The notes below the pieces were generated by a model. It ran no database searches, was not told the origin of the DNA, and was given only the letters and a program-made list of their open reading frames with translations. Of a stretch of 64,000 bases of DNA, positions 1 to 15,000 are shown in pieces. This stretch comes from Margaritifera margaritifera. Taxonomy: Eukaryota > Mollusca > Bivalvia > Unionida > Margaritiferidae. The stretch spans positions 1,821,001 through 1,885,000 of the forward strand of contig JAQPZY010001405.1 in assembly GCA_029931535.1 (NCBI GenBank), in the 5' to 3' direction. The position numbers and the translations under genes were made by a program. How positions within the stretch are numbered: the stretch's first letter is position 1; every line of letters begins with the position of its first letter.

Positions 1-1560
1 ACTAGATGTCAAAAGAAAGTTCTGAAAAAAATCATAACTTTAAAGTTTGTATAATTACTTACCATAAAAGGTATACTGATTTTGCTCCATCCATGTGGTG
101 TAAAAACCTTTCCCACGTTAACTAATTTTGGTTAACTTTGTTGCAATTCTTTGTAACATAAGATTTTATAGATGTGTCAAATTGTACATGGTACACATTT
201 TATCCTGAAAAATGCAATTATACCTTCTTTGAATGAAATCTGAAAGAAGTTTAAATGTCCTCATGACTGAATCAAACTTTTGTGATTTTCATTACCTTTT
301 ATTTTGTTCAAAATCCCATAGACAAGGTTGTAATCTCTTAACATTATTTTTTTTCATCTTTCTTTGAGATGTAGTCTGAATCAACTACGTAATTTTGAAT
401 GTTATCTCTTTTAATTTCTTCAGCAACTTAATTTATTATCCTGTGAGAACTTTGTGTACATTGGAGTCGCCTTCTCACATTTTTCACTTGTACCATTTTG
501 TTATTTATGGTTGATGCTTTTGGATGTACTTTCTTTTCTACCTCTAGTTTGTTATCAACATAAATTAACATGCCATGCATGTTTCAACTCCTTTATTCTC
601 TAATGCACTGTTGTTTTCTACAAACTAAATCCTAGAAACTCATTATCTTTTAAAAAAACCCACAGAGTTTTCATGCTCTTTAATACTTGTATCTGTGTAC
701 TCTTCTTCAGTCATCTCTGGAGGAGAGGTGTCATTTATTTCATGGCATAATATTTTCACCCGATTCCAAACTGTTAAACAATTCACGATATCCTTTTCCA
801 TTGCAGAAGTACATACTTTTTACGATTTATTCTTTTGGTCTTCAAAATCTTTTCAACTTTATATATGTCATCTTGTTTGCCACATAGGCAACACAGATTA
901 CAAACACATCTGAAAGTGAATCAGTTCATTACAATATCAAAAAGAAAAAGTTTTCTGTTTCAACTTCAACTGTGCATTAGATTTCTATTGGAAAAGCATG
1001 GGAATATTCAGGTATACTGCTGAATTCTATTTTTATATAGATCTTGGAAACAGATCTTGAAAGTTGGATCATATTAGTGTAGATAATGCAATATTTAATA
1101 AAACTTATATGTCGCATCTCTATATCTGAAGTACTCGTATAAAAAGTTTCTAACATTACATTAAACAGCTTGAGAATTATGATCATAGCATAAGGAAAAA
1201 TATTGTGAATTTACTAATTTTTGTGGGGTACCAATTTTTGTGGATTTCATGGTTGCTACAGATCATGAATTTAAAGACCCAACAAACAATCTTTCTTTGA
1301 AAACAATGGACCCCTTCCCCAATTCATGAATTTAAGTACTGACCAAAATGTAATTTTTTGAAAAACCACAAAAATAAATTCACAGTATATAGATGAACCC
1401 AAGAAAATATGACATATTTATCTTTTTTAGCAAAGGATGGGAGACAATAAAATGCAAACAAAAGCTCCTCAAAGGGACTGATGCTCTATTGGCTAAAAAA
1501 GAAATTTCAGGAATTGAAGACAAGACTGTTTCTTCTTTTTAACTATTCAGTGTTGAAACC
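1..1560. other. 3' flank without recognised genes
   Basis: AT-rich sequence with stop codons in all frames and no recognisable protein, RNA or mobile element. It lies downstream of the ASCC2 stop codon and may include part of the 3' UTR; no AATAAA on the minus strand lies within about 600 bp of the stop, so the cleavage site was not placed. Confidence 0.6.
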
Positions 1561-1589
1561 ATGCCTGATGTTCTAAGCAATTGCAAGAA

Positions 1590-2310
1590 TTTTAAGATGG
1601 CTGCTGTGGCATCCATATTGGATATAAAGATTGGCACCATTTTCATTTAGGACCAACAAGACATCATGAGAAGTCTTCTGGTGAAAACCTATGTTGATAT
1701 GACCATCCATTTAGGATGAGTAGCAATAACAAACTTTTCAAGATCACCATCGTAGTGGCCATGTTGGATGAAGGATTGGCACCATTTTCATTTAGGACCA
1801 ACTAGATATCATGTATTTAGGTCAAAACCGATATACATTAATATGAACATCCATTTAGGAGGATTACTGATAACAAGATTTTAAAGATGACTGTCATGGT
1901 AGCCATATTGGATATCTGATCGACACCATTTTCATTTAGGACCAATAAAACAGCATAATAAGTCTTTTGGTGAAAATCCCATGTTAATAAGATCATCCAT
2001 CCATCCGGAAGTAGCAATTACAAGATTTTCAAGAGGGTCACCTTGGCAGCCATATTGGAGACCAGATCAGCACCATTTTTATTTAGAACCAACAAAACAT
2101 CACAAGAAATCATTGATAGGAGAATCCATTCATCCAGGAGTAACAAAAACAAGATTTTCAAGAGTCACCATGGCAGCCATAATGGAGGTCAGATCAGCAC
2201 CATTTTTATTTAGGACCAACTAGACATCATAAAAAGTCTTTTAGTGAAAAACCCATGTTGATATGACCATCCATTCAGGAGGAGTAGCGGTAAAAAGATT
2301 TTCATCTGAA
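1590..2310. repeat. Diverged ~130-146-bp tandem repeat, about 5 copies
   Basis: The phrase CACCATTTTCATTTAGG or a close variant recurs near 1637, 1780, 1930, 2073 and 2202. Each is preceded by a 'gccatattgga' word and followed by 'accaacaagacatcat' and 'ccatccatttaggag'. The short ORF at 1981-2223 is a by-product of this repetition. Confidence 0.85.
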
Positions 2311-2772
2311 ATGTGCCTGAAATGACCTGAATGCAAACCTTAACCAGGGTGTGATGGCTGGATGGACAGACAAATGAGCAAGGGTGATAATATGTGCCCC
2401 TACCACTGTCATGGTGGGCATTAAAAAAATCGGCTCTATACTATCTGTACTCAATATTTTTGTGCGATATACATTTAGTTACAAAGTTGACATGGAATCA
2501 GTTATCACTGGGAATATGTTTTTTTTCTTCTTTTAACTCCAACTATATGTTATTGAATCTTTTGGAAGCAGGTTTTACTCTTAAAAATATTTTCATAAAA
2601 CTTCTTTCTACATTTTTCTATTTGTATTTCTGTCATCACCAAACTCTTTTCAAAATTCTCTATCAATCCATTTTCTTGAACCATAACTCTCCGTTGGGAA
2701 TTAATTAATCATTTTTACTTTGATCTTTCTTCTATCTAAAAAATCAAGACAGTTTATAAGTAGTCTTTCAAT

Positions 2773-3033
2773 CTACATTCTTCTCTTTTTCTCTGCCTGT
2801 GCTCTTCTATTTTGTCCTTTATGCTGCTCTTTCCATCTTCTGTTTTTTAACACATCAGCACTTTGACCTTGACCTTTAGGGTTGCCCTTGACTTCATAAA
2901 CTTTGCCAGGACCTTGACTTTTTCTATTGGCCCGAGTCTGTGCCCTCTCAGCTGCTCGTTCCCTAATTTTGGCAGGATCTTCAACAAAATGGTCTCTAGA
3001 AGTTCTGGTTTCCTCCTCCTCCTCCTCTTCTCC
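2773..3033 (-). CDS. ASCC2: ASCC2 terminal exon o (acidic run plus basic C-terminal tail)
   Basis: 261 nt to the TAG stop. The acceptor is TTTTTTTGCCACCTAAG, which gives the phase 0 that exon n needs. A seven-Glu run is followed by SRDHFVEDPAKIRERAAERA, GNPKGQGQSADVLKNRRWKE and a basic end rich in Arg and Lys. The human tail has the same order: acidic run, DHFVQDPAVLREKAEAR, RGHGQS, RRTMADRKR. Confidence 0.95.
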   Translation of the reverse strand, partial: GEEEEEEETRTSRDHFVEDPAKIRERAAERAQTRANRKSQGPGKVYEVKGNPKGQGQSADVLKNRRWKEQHKGQNRRAQAEKKRRM

Positions 3034-6000
3034 CTTAGGTGGCAAAAAAAGTACAGCTTTAAACACTAAGCAGGCATGACAAAAATAACAGTAAAAACCA
3101 GAGTCTACAAAATTTATACTGCACAATAAATAATTCAAAAGAAATTCATAAACTACTATGAAAATATGCTATTTTTATAGGAATTCATTTGTGGTTTTGC
3201 AAAATATGCATGTTTGGTTGGTACTTAAATTTGTGGATTGAACAATTGATCCTACCGTCTCCACAGTTAGTTGGGTCTTCAAATTTAGTAGCAATGATTT
3301 CACACAAAAAAAAAAAAAAATGAAACCCCCACAAAATAATAATTCACAGTATTACAGAAAGGTCTAAGCAAATAAAATATAGAGGAACTCGATATGGATT
3401 GTTCCATAAAACATACATGGGACCTATGGAAGGCACTTTAAAATTTGAGTAGTAAGCTATAGTATGCCATCTTTAATTTTTGTATAATTAGAACTCAAAG
3501 CAACTAAGGTAACCTGGAAGAGATTTATTCACTGTCTTCCCTAAGAACTATGTCCTAGGCAGGCATGAGCAACCAATGAGAACTGCTGTGCCAGGTCTGC
3601 TTAATTGTATATGCTGTGTAGAGTGCTGTGTGCCATGAGGCAAGTCATATTTCAAAGACTTGGCACTTCCAAAGAGTCTGGTGTGCCACTGTTGGCACGC
3701 ATGCCATAGGTTGCCAACACCTGTTATAAGGGAACAGCCTCTATTAAGAACCACTGGAGACCCCTGACATTCAGATGTTGAAACAAGATTTTGTTTAAAT
3801 GGGAATAAATGTATAGATTGTATTTAACATAGGCTCATCTTTTCACTTAAATATGTCTGGAAATTTGCTAAATGCAAATGTTTTGTTTCTTAAAGGACTC
3901 CACTGTATATTTTATGACATCCAGGAAGCAGGTCTGTCATGTGCAAAAATTATTCTTGTATATGATAATGTTAAGTTAAGAAGGAATTACCTCATACTGA
4001 AATTTATCTTTGGAATTGTCTTGGCCTGTCTGTACTGGACCACCTAAAACTCTTGGGACTGTAAAAGGTCTGAAAAATAAAAATAAAAAGCAAAACATAA
4101 ACATGATGAATGCACATATGACTCGCGGTTAACTTCAAAACTTATTAGGCATTAGCAAGAATGTAGTGAACATTAGTTTTTACTTTTGATAAAACCTGAT
4201 GAATCTGGACAAGAAAAGATATTTGTATTACAATACTTGAACAAAAACAGTGTTGGATTAAAATGTTTTTGATAAAAACAAGACTGCTTAGCACAGTAAT
4301 TATTTTTATTATATTGATGTGTGATTAGAGCCACAGGTTTATTATCTTTAACAATTTCTCACATACATATTTGCCCAAAGATATTGAAGAGAATCATTGC
4401 TCTATTGAGTTTATTTTCTCTTTAATGACAGAAACAAGAAATCAATACACACCTTCGAGTGGTCAGCTCATCAGCCGAGTCTGCGTCATCAGCCCCAACA
4501 TTATTGGTATCATATGTATCATCATACTCGTCCTCGTACAAGTCTTGCCCTGAGACACCTCCCCACTCCTTAACCATCTCATACCCATAAGCCTCGCTGA
4601 TCTTGGCCTTAATATTGGACAAGCCTCCCTGGTCATCCAGACTCACCTTGTCTGTTTTACCTCTGCACAATTAATATAAGGATCAGTCATAGTTTGATCA
4701 GTTCAAAGTGATTTGATTTGGACGGTTATTTTGTGCTAAGGCAATTGGAGTAAAGTGCCATGACCAAGAGCACACCACAGTAGTCAACCTGGGCTGATCC
4801 GATTATAGGATTCAAACCTGCACCCATTCGGACATGTATTCAGCATGCTAACTAATGATCCACTATAGCTCCTTTGCTTAGTTCAAACACAGAGCAAATA
4901 TTTACAAGAACAGAAAGGAAAACAAAAACTGTGCCAACTGGCAAAGAATTTTTTTTCAAAATGTGCTAAAGTTGCACATTCAGTTCTGATATTGTATACC
5001 GCAATCACGGTAAGTCTTGGGACACGAAAAAATAATTATTTTTTTTCTTGTCCCAAGACTTATATGCCTGTAAAATATATAAAATTTTCGGTGTCCCAAA
5101 ACTTGTAGACAAAATTGGGAAGATCGCCATACGTCACACAGCAGTGACCAGCTCGTTCAGTTACCACGTCATTCGTCAATAAACTGTTATACAATACTAT
5201 GATTGTTTATGTTATTATTTTGCATGTGCATATTTTCCGTTTTCTCCAACATGATTTAAAATAAAGGTAAATAAAGACTTCGTAATTCACGGGCCGCTTA
5301 TATTTCAGGGAAGACCTGTACTATAGTGTACAGTACTTACACAGTGCAAATCGTACTTGGCGTCACTTATATCCTTGTTTATTATCAAAAATATTCGATG
5401 CAGATTTTGCTTTATTCATCATTTTTACCAAATCGCATTCTTCCAGATAACATTTCAGCTACACGTTCATTGCTGTTTCATTTATGTGGATTCACGCGCT
5501 CAACAGTTACTGTTTTTCAGTGGTATAAGTGATCCTACAAAGTGATGTAATCTATATGAAAAGGCACGCTTTTTTAATTTTATAAAGCACATAACCAGCA
5601 TAAATTCAAATAACTTGTCATATATAATATATGTTAAAATTCTGAATAGATCGATTAAGAGCATCATTGATCCATTTTAGTTTAGCGTTTCGGCTTCACA
5701 AAATGATAATTTTCCATTACATTATTCATTCCACTTTTGATTTTGGCAAGCTGGTTGTTTTGGCGTCTCCTTTGTTTATAATTGGCGGATTTGTCTTTTG
5801 TTTTCCGACAGCCATCCAGGCCAGTTAATTGTTAAAACTCTGAAACTGGCTTGGGTAAAGAGGAATTTTGTCCGGCGGCAATGCCGGTACTTTGATGTGT
5901 GATTGGCTTCTACTGCGTAATATTAGCATGATTACTGTAACTGAGTAAACAGGACTTAATTAAGGTCGCTTACATCAAAGCAAACTACCACGGAGTTTTT

Positions 6001-9000
6001 ATTTTTAAAGCATTATTTCTTAAACTTCTTTATCGTATTTTAAAGATATTATTTAAGTTTAGTGCAGTGGTGCCTATGATTCGAATAAAATGTATGTACT
6101 TCATTCATCACAAGTAAAATCTTCAATGTGCACGTGGTGACGCCATGATGTAAACATGCGAACAATAAATGCTAGAGTTGAAATAAACACCATTTTCATT
6201 GTTCTCATCCTGGTATCACATTGTAATGAATTTGGTATTTTCATTTTCAGGGTAAAAAAACCTCCCCAATAATTACAGGTGACTTTCGACAATTTTAATG
6301 CAATAATGCACAAACTGACAATAGTAAACTAGAGCACAATAGGGAGAAGTTATTGTTGAATGGGTATAACATACCGCTAATGCTCAGTTCTTGTCATCGT
6401 CTGATTAAATTATACATATTTTAATTTCATAGAAATAATAAGAAAATAGAGAAAATTCGATATGTTTATTGACTCTTCAAACAAATTGTAATAATTTATA
6501 ATATTTCCATGCAATAATTCATAGTGAGAGTCCCTTAACAACCACGAAGGCCTGTTTATTTTACATGAGGTTACGATCGATAAAATACACCGATCGATCA
6601 GTAGAATTTTTTTTTTTTTAGGTGTCCCAAGACTTATAGTACATGAAAAAATTGCTTTAACTTCGTGTCCCAACTTTTATAGGTCATAAAAAAATTACTT
6701 TTGAAAATAATTAAGGGTGTCCCAAGACTTATGGTGTCCCAAGACTTACCGTGATTACGGTAGTTGGTTATTGTTATTGTGCCAAAACTGTGTGCTTCTG
6801 ACCTTATATGTATCATTGTTTTAACCGAGTGCAGCTAATGATCAGAAATTGTTTTTTTTTATGATTTATTTATTATCATGTTTCTTTTTTTTTAAAAGTC
6901 TGACATGTTTTATTTTTGTAGATAACTGATAGATCCCAAACACAGTACAATAAAATCATTGTGAAAATAACCTACTGTACAGTACATGTATATCAAATCA
7001 ACATAGCAAATTGTACATGCTAAACAAGATGGAACTGCTTAGAGTATGCAAGAACTTGTGCCAGTATAGTTGTAAGTAAAGTAACCCATGTCATTATGAA
7101 GAGACCAGGGAAGGAAGCCTTTAAAGCTGCCGATATATGCCCTGCCAGGTTGAATTGAGCCTTTTGAGATGAAAGGCCTTTTTTTTTATAGAAGCTGAAG
7201 AATATCTTGTTGGACCTCCTTCCTTGGCTTGAATAATGTCAGTCAGAGAGCAGCTCTACTTGAATGCTAGACTCATAGTAACTGCTCTGACCTCTTGAGT
7301 CGAAATGCAGTGGAAATTGCTAAGCCTCTGCTATAAAAGCATGTGCAAAAGTAGTAAATGATGAATTACAAGATTTGGCTCCAATCCTTTTATCATAGCA
7401 ACAACTTTTGTCTGACAATTGTTTTGGTAAGCAGACAACATTGTTGCACCTTTAGTGCTAAAACAAAGCCAAAAGATCTGCTAATGTCTTTCTTTTGTGC
7501 TTGGAAGGTCTGTATTTGCAAGGTAGAGGTCTGTATTTGCAAGGTAGAGGTCTGTATTAGCTTGGTAGAGGTCTGTATTTGCATGGCAGAGGTCTGTATT
7601 TGACAAGTAGTGGAAGGACTCCTAACATATCAAGATCAGGTAAAGTATCTTAAGAAGAATCCTTGATTTTCATAACTTGGGTTCCTCTCCTATCAAGCTA
7701 AATTTACATGACATACCATCTATACTTGCTTACAAGTCGAGTCCAGCTGGAAACAACTTAGACCCTGATCTACCATAGCATAATGTGCCAGCAGATCAGG
7801 GTCTATGTTGTGTTACGGAATTATGTATATGGAATCTATAATGTGCTTAAACTTTTGGCCTATGACTCTACCTTAAAGTTGTGTCAAATAGTGAGTCATA
7901 TTTAAGCTGGGTTTAGTTGTACTATTAATCAAATAACAACATGTTTACTGACCTTTTGTTCAAGATCAGAGCTGTTGATCATTCTTCAGTAAAATTCCAT
8001 GAAATAGATGCATTTAGTAATGCATTTTGGGTCATAATATGACACGCTTCCTGTTGTGAAATGTGCCATTTGCAAGTTGTATAAAAGACCTGGAAATACT
8101 AATTATTTCCATTCCATTTAGATCTTGAGTTGAAAAGAACTGTTTTTTTATGATCAGCTTTTGGAATCATCAGATCGTTTGAAATAATAGCCGTGCTGCT
8201 GTAATGCCATGCTGTATAGATAATTCGAAAGGAATTATTTATTGGACTATTCATCAGAGCTACTTGGAGATATTTAGAACTTTCTTGGATGCCTCTGAAT
8301 ATTAAAGATGATCTGACATTATCGTTGATACCTTGGAACATTACAGACTCATTCATTCATAACCATCATTCTTTCGGAACATTAGTTCATTACGAAGATT
8401 CATTTGGAATATTCATTAACTTGGAACATTCATTCATTTAGAACATTTTATAGTTTCTATATATATAGGACTTGTGATTAGGACACTAATAATTGTTGGA
8501 TAATTTGGATTTTAATACACGAAACTGTAAGTGTATTTTGATTTTCACATTAATTATTTAAAATAAATTGTTTGTTGATTTTTACAAACATTGTTGGTTT
8601 CACTTTCTTTAAGTTACGTTTGTTCGAGCCATAGGGTCGTAACAGTTGTTTGTTCCACAGATTACTCCCAACAAAATGCATAGACCCAGAAAGTACTGTA
8701 ACCTTGTTTGGAGTTTTAAGCTTGAGTTTGAATTTCTTGGTCAAAATAGTTTCAGGAATACAGGGTCTGATCTGGTCCCAATTTGACCAAAAGAGCTTAA
8801 GCACAAACTGACATTTAGGTCTAGAATCCAACAATCAGATTGGCTGAAATTTAAAGCATCAAGTGTCTCAAGTCTAGTCTTAAATCAAATACCTATGCTG
8901 GCAAAATTAGGGACTGGCCTCTTATTTCTAAAATTCTCTGAGTATATACCTTCAACTCATCCCAAAATCTCAAGATAACTTAAAAACCTATGGTATCTGT

Positions 9001-12000
9001 GCAATATAATTGTATAATGAATGACAGGAATCTTGATGATGTGTTAAGCAAAACCTGTCACAAAGATGTTCATATAGCACATTATCTGTCCTTCATGCAG
9101 GTGGCCAAAATACCAGATTCAGCTGAATTAAAGAATTTTTAAAATAATAATCTTAACATATACAAAAACTCACTTCTTTCCCTTCCTAATCTTGTCCAGG
9201 CTAACATCATCTCGATGAAAGATATCAAACTCATCATAATCAAAGACATTCCTTCTCTCTGACACCACTGTTTTTGGTGAAGGTGTTCTCGCTATCCTAT
9301 AAATACAAGATATTATATGAAATATATTTCAGTAGTTCACTCTGCAGACTGTCTAACAAGTACAGCTGGTAGGATAAACCCTTGAGATCATTTGGAAAAC
9401 CCTTTAATCTGATTAAAATAGAGATATCCAACATAATGTAGATCTCACAGGCAATGATAATAGTTCATGTTCTGGTGACCTCTGAAATTTCTAGCCCACA
9501 TATTTTTAGAATCCTATCAGATAAACCTTGCATTTTGTCTTTGGGAGAGTCATCATTAGTAGTGATATATTCTTGCATTTTGTCTTTGGGAGAGTCATCA
9601 TTAGTAATTATATATTCTTGCATTTTGTCTTTGGAAGAGTCATCATTAGTAATTATATATTCTGAATGTCACCTTTTACTTTCAGCAGTAGCAAAGCTCT
9701 AATTTGAAGAGAGAGTCATCATTAGTAATTATATATTCTTGCATTTTGTCTTTGAGAAAGTCATCATTAGTAATTATATATTCTGAATGTCACCTTTTAC
9801 TTTCAGCAGTAGCAAAGCTCTAATTTGAATTGTGAAGAAAAAGGTCAATAGAATATGAACTTGTATTGGTACCCATCAGATCTACTTATTGATGAGATAC
9901 GTAGATCTCGAGTTTAATCTGACTTGAAAATCCTTTAAAATATGACTACAGTTTTCAAAGGAATTGGCAAGCGATGTTGACTCAGACAGACTTGCTGGTA
10001 GAATGCCCAGCTAGAAGCAGGTACGACAGATGGACAAGAGTCATGTTCTATGTCCCCCAAGCCATATTATTTCAAAGGACAAAATGACAACAGTATAAAG
10101 AATATTAAAAAATTGCGATATCAGAGGTTTGCATTCGATTGTCTTTGTACAGATTAAATACATAAAATAGTGTAAATTGTAATATTTCAGTGTTGTTAGA
10201 GCTTCAACAAATCTGTAGATATGGCAATATGTCACATAAAATTATAATTACTTGCATATGAAAAATATAAAAAATGAATAACTACACTGTTCATAATGTG
10301 AACACATTTATTTTTACAAATTTGCAGAAATTTGTGATTTACAGTTAAAAGAATCTTACCTGGGCAGTGTTCTTTCTATATCCAGGAGAGAGGGAAGAAT
10401 CTTGTCTTCTAACAGTTCATGAATCACCTTCTCTACATCATAGTTGTATTCCTCCAAACACAACTGTCCAGATAAAAAATAACAAACCATCAGTTTCAAT
10501 GTCCAAATTACATAGATACATGTTTTTAAAAATGTTAGAGAAGTTTTATACTGAGAAAAGTTAACCAAATTTTAATTGATACCTAAATGAAACTTTGTCA
10601 TGATGTCTGTATAATCAATCAACTCATTGTTTTTATGGCCTCATCATTACCATAGTTTTCCTCATCACAATAAGTTTCCACTTATCAAATGCATATTGTC
10701 ATTTGATTTCCAGAAAATTAATACTGAAATAAGGCAGTAAGTTTGATGCATTTATGTATGAAACTCCAACATTGACACTCTGTATGAAAACTGAGTATAA
10801 CACTATATATATATATATTCTCTATATATACATTCTATATATATATATATTCTCTATATATATATATTCTCTATATATATATATTCTCTATATATATATT
10901 CTCTCTATATATATATTATATATATAATATATATTCTCTCCATATATATATATATATATATTCTCTCTCTATATACAGTGAAACACCGCTATAACGCACC
11001 CCGCTATAACGCGAATTCGGATATAACGCGATCGTAGCGTGGCTCCCAAAATTTCATATATTCATTCTCACATGAATTTTTTTTTTCAAAGTACGAGAAA
11101 TAGTGTATACAATGTGTATATTAACAGTATCATTTTGGGGAAGAGATCGCATATGAATTCGAGTATAATACGTTTGTGGCGTGGTTCCTGAAATTTTTTA
11201 TATATGTATATGTACTTTTCTCGTACACGGAAATTTTTTTTTGTTTTAAAGTACGAGAAATAGTGTATAAAAAGTTTATTATCATTTTGGGGAAGAGATC
11301 ATGTATGAATTCGATAGTGGCGTGGCTTCTGAAATTTAACAATTTCACCAATTTCTTGAAGTGTTATGCCAAAATAAACATTATCGGAAATGTTACTTAT
11401 TACTGATCCATGAGTAAAGCCAGAAAGTCTTCTTTGTGTTTGTCTTCAATTCATTCTGTATACAATCATTGCTCAAACAATATCCGACATGTTTTTCTTC
11501 TTTAACTGCAAACACAACCGAGCATCAGACAATGTTGTGGTTGATAAAAGATTCTCACGATTTAATAAACATCAAAAAACGTAAGCCGCCAACACGTGCG
11601 CTGGACTTCAATTCATCCTGTTTACAATCATTCCGCAAACAATAGCCGACTTATGTTTCTTCTTTAACTGTATACACAACCAAGCACCAGACAATACGGT
11701 GGTTGATCAAAGATTGTCATATGTGGGTGCTTATGTAGAGACTGAGTTTGGGCGGCAAGATCAAAGATTGTCATATGTGGGTGCTTATGTAGAGACTGAG
11801 CTTGGGCAGCAAGATCACAGGGAGTTCAAATAACCACTCTCTGTTACTTGGCACTGAACAAGTACAGCTGTATCAAACTCGTGGCTCAATCAAAGGGTTG
11901 TCATGTAGGAAAACAAAGACGGATCGATATCAGATAGTAAACAGTGTTGATACCCTATTCATGTTATACATTAGACGTGTATACGTTGTTCTCTGAATAA

Positions 12001-15000
12001 AGTAAAATATAGTAAAACCCCGCAATAACGCGACCCCGCTTTTTCCACGATAGAATTTTATGGACCCCGAATATCGCGTTATAGCGGGGTTTAACTGTAT
12101 ATATATATTCTATATATATATATTCTCTATATATATATATTCTCTATATATATATATATATTTTCTATATATGTATATTCTCTATATATATATTCTCTAT
12201 ATATATATATTCTCTATATATATATTCTATATATATATATTCTCACTACTTGAATTATTTTACTAAATATTTACGCTAAATAATTTCCTTACCATTGATC
12301 ACCCCTCATTAACAGTAAAACAAGAGTACCATAAACAGCACATTATATAAAACATTTTTCTTCTTTCAGTCAGTGACTCTGACCTTTCACCCCAAAATCG
12401 ATAGGCTTCTTCCTTAACCCAAGTACAAGCCATCAACAAAGTTTGGTCCAGGTATGTAATGTAGAACTAATGTTATTCTGTGGAAATCTTTTTTACTCTT
12501 ACAGTCATGGTGACCATGACCTTTGACCCCCAAATCAATGGGCTTTTTCCTTAACCGCAAACCATACTCAAAGTCTGGTAACTGTAGTTGGTGGTGAACT
12601 AATGTTTTGTGCAGAAACTATTTATCTTCTTTCAGTCGCAGTTACCTTGACCTTTGACCTTTTGACCTTGAAATCGTTAGGCTTCTTGATTACCCCAAGT
12701 GCAAACCATCCACAAAGTTTGGTAACTTTAGATGGTGGAAAACTCAAGATATTGTGCAGAAACCATTTTTCTTTTTTAAAATTGACCTTGATATTTAAGC
12801 TTTGGACTCCAAATTCAATAGGGTCCTTACTCCAAGTGCAAGCCATCCACAAAGTTTGGTAACAATAAATGGTGGACAACTCAAGTTATTGTGTAGAAAC
12901 AGAATTGGTAACAAACAGATGGACAACATCATAACATAATAATGGTCGGCATATAAACAGTAGAAGATAAAAGAAAATGACTCTTCTGAACCAACTAGAG
13001 TTGTTGTGTTGACACAGAATTGGTAACAGACCGATGGACAACATCATAACATAATGATGGTTTGTGTATAAACAGTGGAAGATAAAAGGAAATGACCATT
13101 TTGAACATACTGGAGCTGTTGTGTAGACACAGATTTGGTAACAGACAGATGGACATATGGACAACATCATAACATAATGATGGTGGGCATATAAACAGTG
13201 GAAGATAAAAGAAAATGATGACCATTTTGAACATACTGGAGTTGTTGTGCAGACACAGAATTGGTAACAGACAGATGGACAACATCATAACATAATGATG
13301 GTGGGCATATAAACAGTGGAAGATAAAAGAGGTTTCAAACATACTGGAGTTGCACATTTTATCAATTCCTGCAAGATTAGAAAATGTAAATGTTATGTGA
13401 CTGTACAGATGCTCTGGAAATATTGCTTCCATAATTATGGATAGGTTGATTAGATCCTAGTGACAGAACACCACACATCTGTAGGTCATGCTCATATGTT
13501 TATGAAGTTTTCAATGAATCCATCCAAAATGAGAAGAGTAGTTGCAATATGAGATTTCTGGAGGAGTGAGTAGGGAGAAAGATGGATGGATAACCAAGAC
13601 TAACCATATGAGTCATGGACCAGCTTTTGCTTTGCTATAAGTTGTGCTATGCAAATTCATGAATGCCGACAAAGATGAGTGGATATGACTTATATTATAT
13701 AGCCTCAGCCAAACTGGAGGGATACAAAGGTAGAGCTTACTTCAATGAACCCCTCCCCTAGATCAGGAAGAATATCTTTCACTGAGGTGATGAGAGAATC
13801 CAGTTCAACCCCTGTCACTCTGGGGGCACAGGCTCCTTCAAGGTCCTTAAATAGAACATCAGAAGTGACATAAATTGAAGGTATGATAAAATGCGCTGCG
13901 ATACTAACAAGTTTTGTAAAAACTGAAAAATAACTATTACTAGGAATTCAGTATTTTTTCATGGGCTATGGGCTATCAATTTTCCTGGATTTAATGGTTA
14001 CTATCAACCATAAATTTAAAGATTAAACAATGATCCTTCTGCAGAAACAATAATACCCCTTCCCCAATCCACCTATTAAGGTACTGACGAAAATGTCTTT
14101 TTTCACAATACGATGAAAATTGATATTCCAGAAAATAAATGAATTCACAGCACACACATTATTGTAGTTTTGTGTAAGTTTTAAGAAATAATAATCAAAA
14201 ATGGTCAGGTATAATGACTTTTACCACTTGTATTCCTGAGCAATGTCAAGTCTTGAAATTTTGAAAATATATACGTGTATATCCAATTTAACAACTGAAT
14301 GAGACTGCCTATGAAATTGTTGCATCATCTTGAACAAAAAGCAAGAAAGATGCAAAATTTGATTTGCAACTTTCTCAGCACTGTGTGGGTCTAAAAGGGG
14401 GTGGGGGTGTTAGTGACCAACAGCAAACAAAAAGTATCTTTTTCCAGTGGCATAAAACTGTATCACAACATACAACTAATTCACTGTACATTGAACTGCT
14501 TTAAAAACACACATAAATGGAAACTATTAAACTGCATTAAAATATGTGCTAAAAACATTAAATGAAAATAGAATATTTTCCTTTGTTTAGAAAAAGTCTT
14601 TCAGATTCAATAAGAACAGTACATGAAGAATGTTAGAAATTATAGCTCACATATTTCTCTGTCTGATAGGACTCATTGTCAAAAGATCCTCCCATGTCTC
14701 CACCCCCTGCTGTTGCTCCACCTCCTGATCCACCTGAAGCTCCTCCCATAGCCCCAAGGTCCTCCTGTGGTACTGGGGCCCCATCAGGACTCGTTCTACC
14801 CCCTCTATTTGTGGCTCCTTTAGGAGTCTTTCTCTTCCCATAAGTGGCAAATGCTATGTTAACAGAGTCTTGGATATATTGGATACGAGTTTTATCACTG
14901 CGACGAGTAAAGGAAATAAAACGTGCGACTTTAATCCAATCACTAACTTTAATAATAAAATAATAATATCAATATCATTACTATATTCACATTATTGAAT

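Noticed and set aside
12060..12266. Ile/Tyr/Phe-rich plus-strand ORF
   Set aside because: Translation of TA microsatellite. The same applies to the ORFs at 23296-23487 and 23560-23763.
12886..13432. His/Tyr/Cys-rich minus-strand ORFs (94 and 145 codons)
   Set aside because: Translation of the ~120-bp tandem repeat in an intron; no domain, and repetition follows the DNA period.
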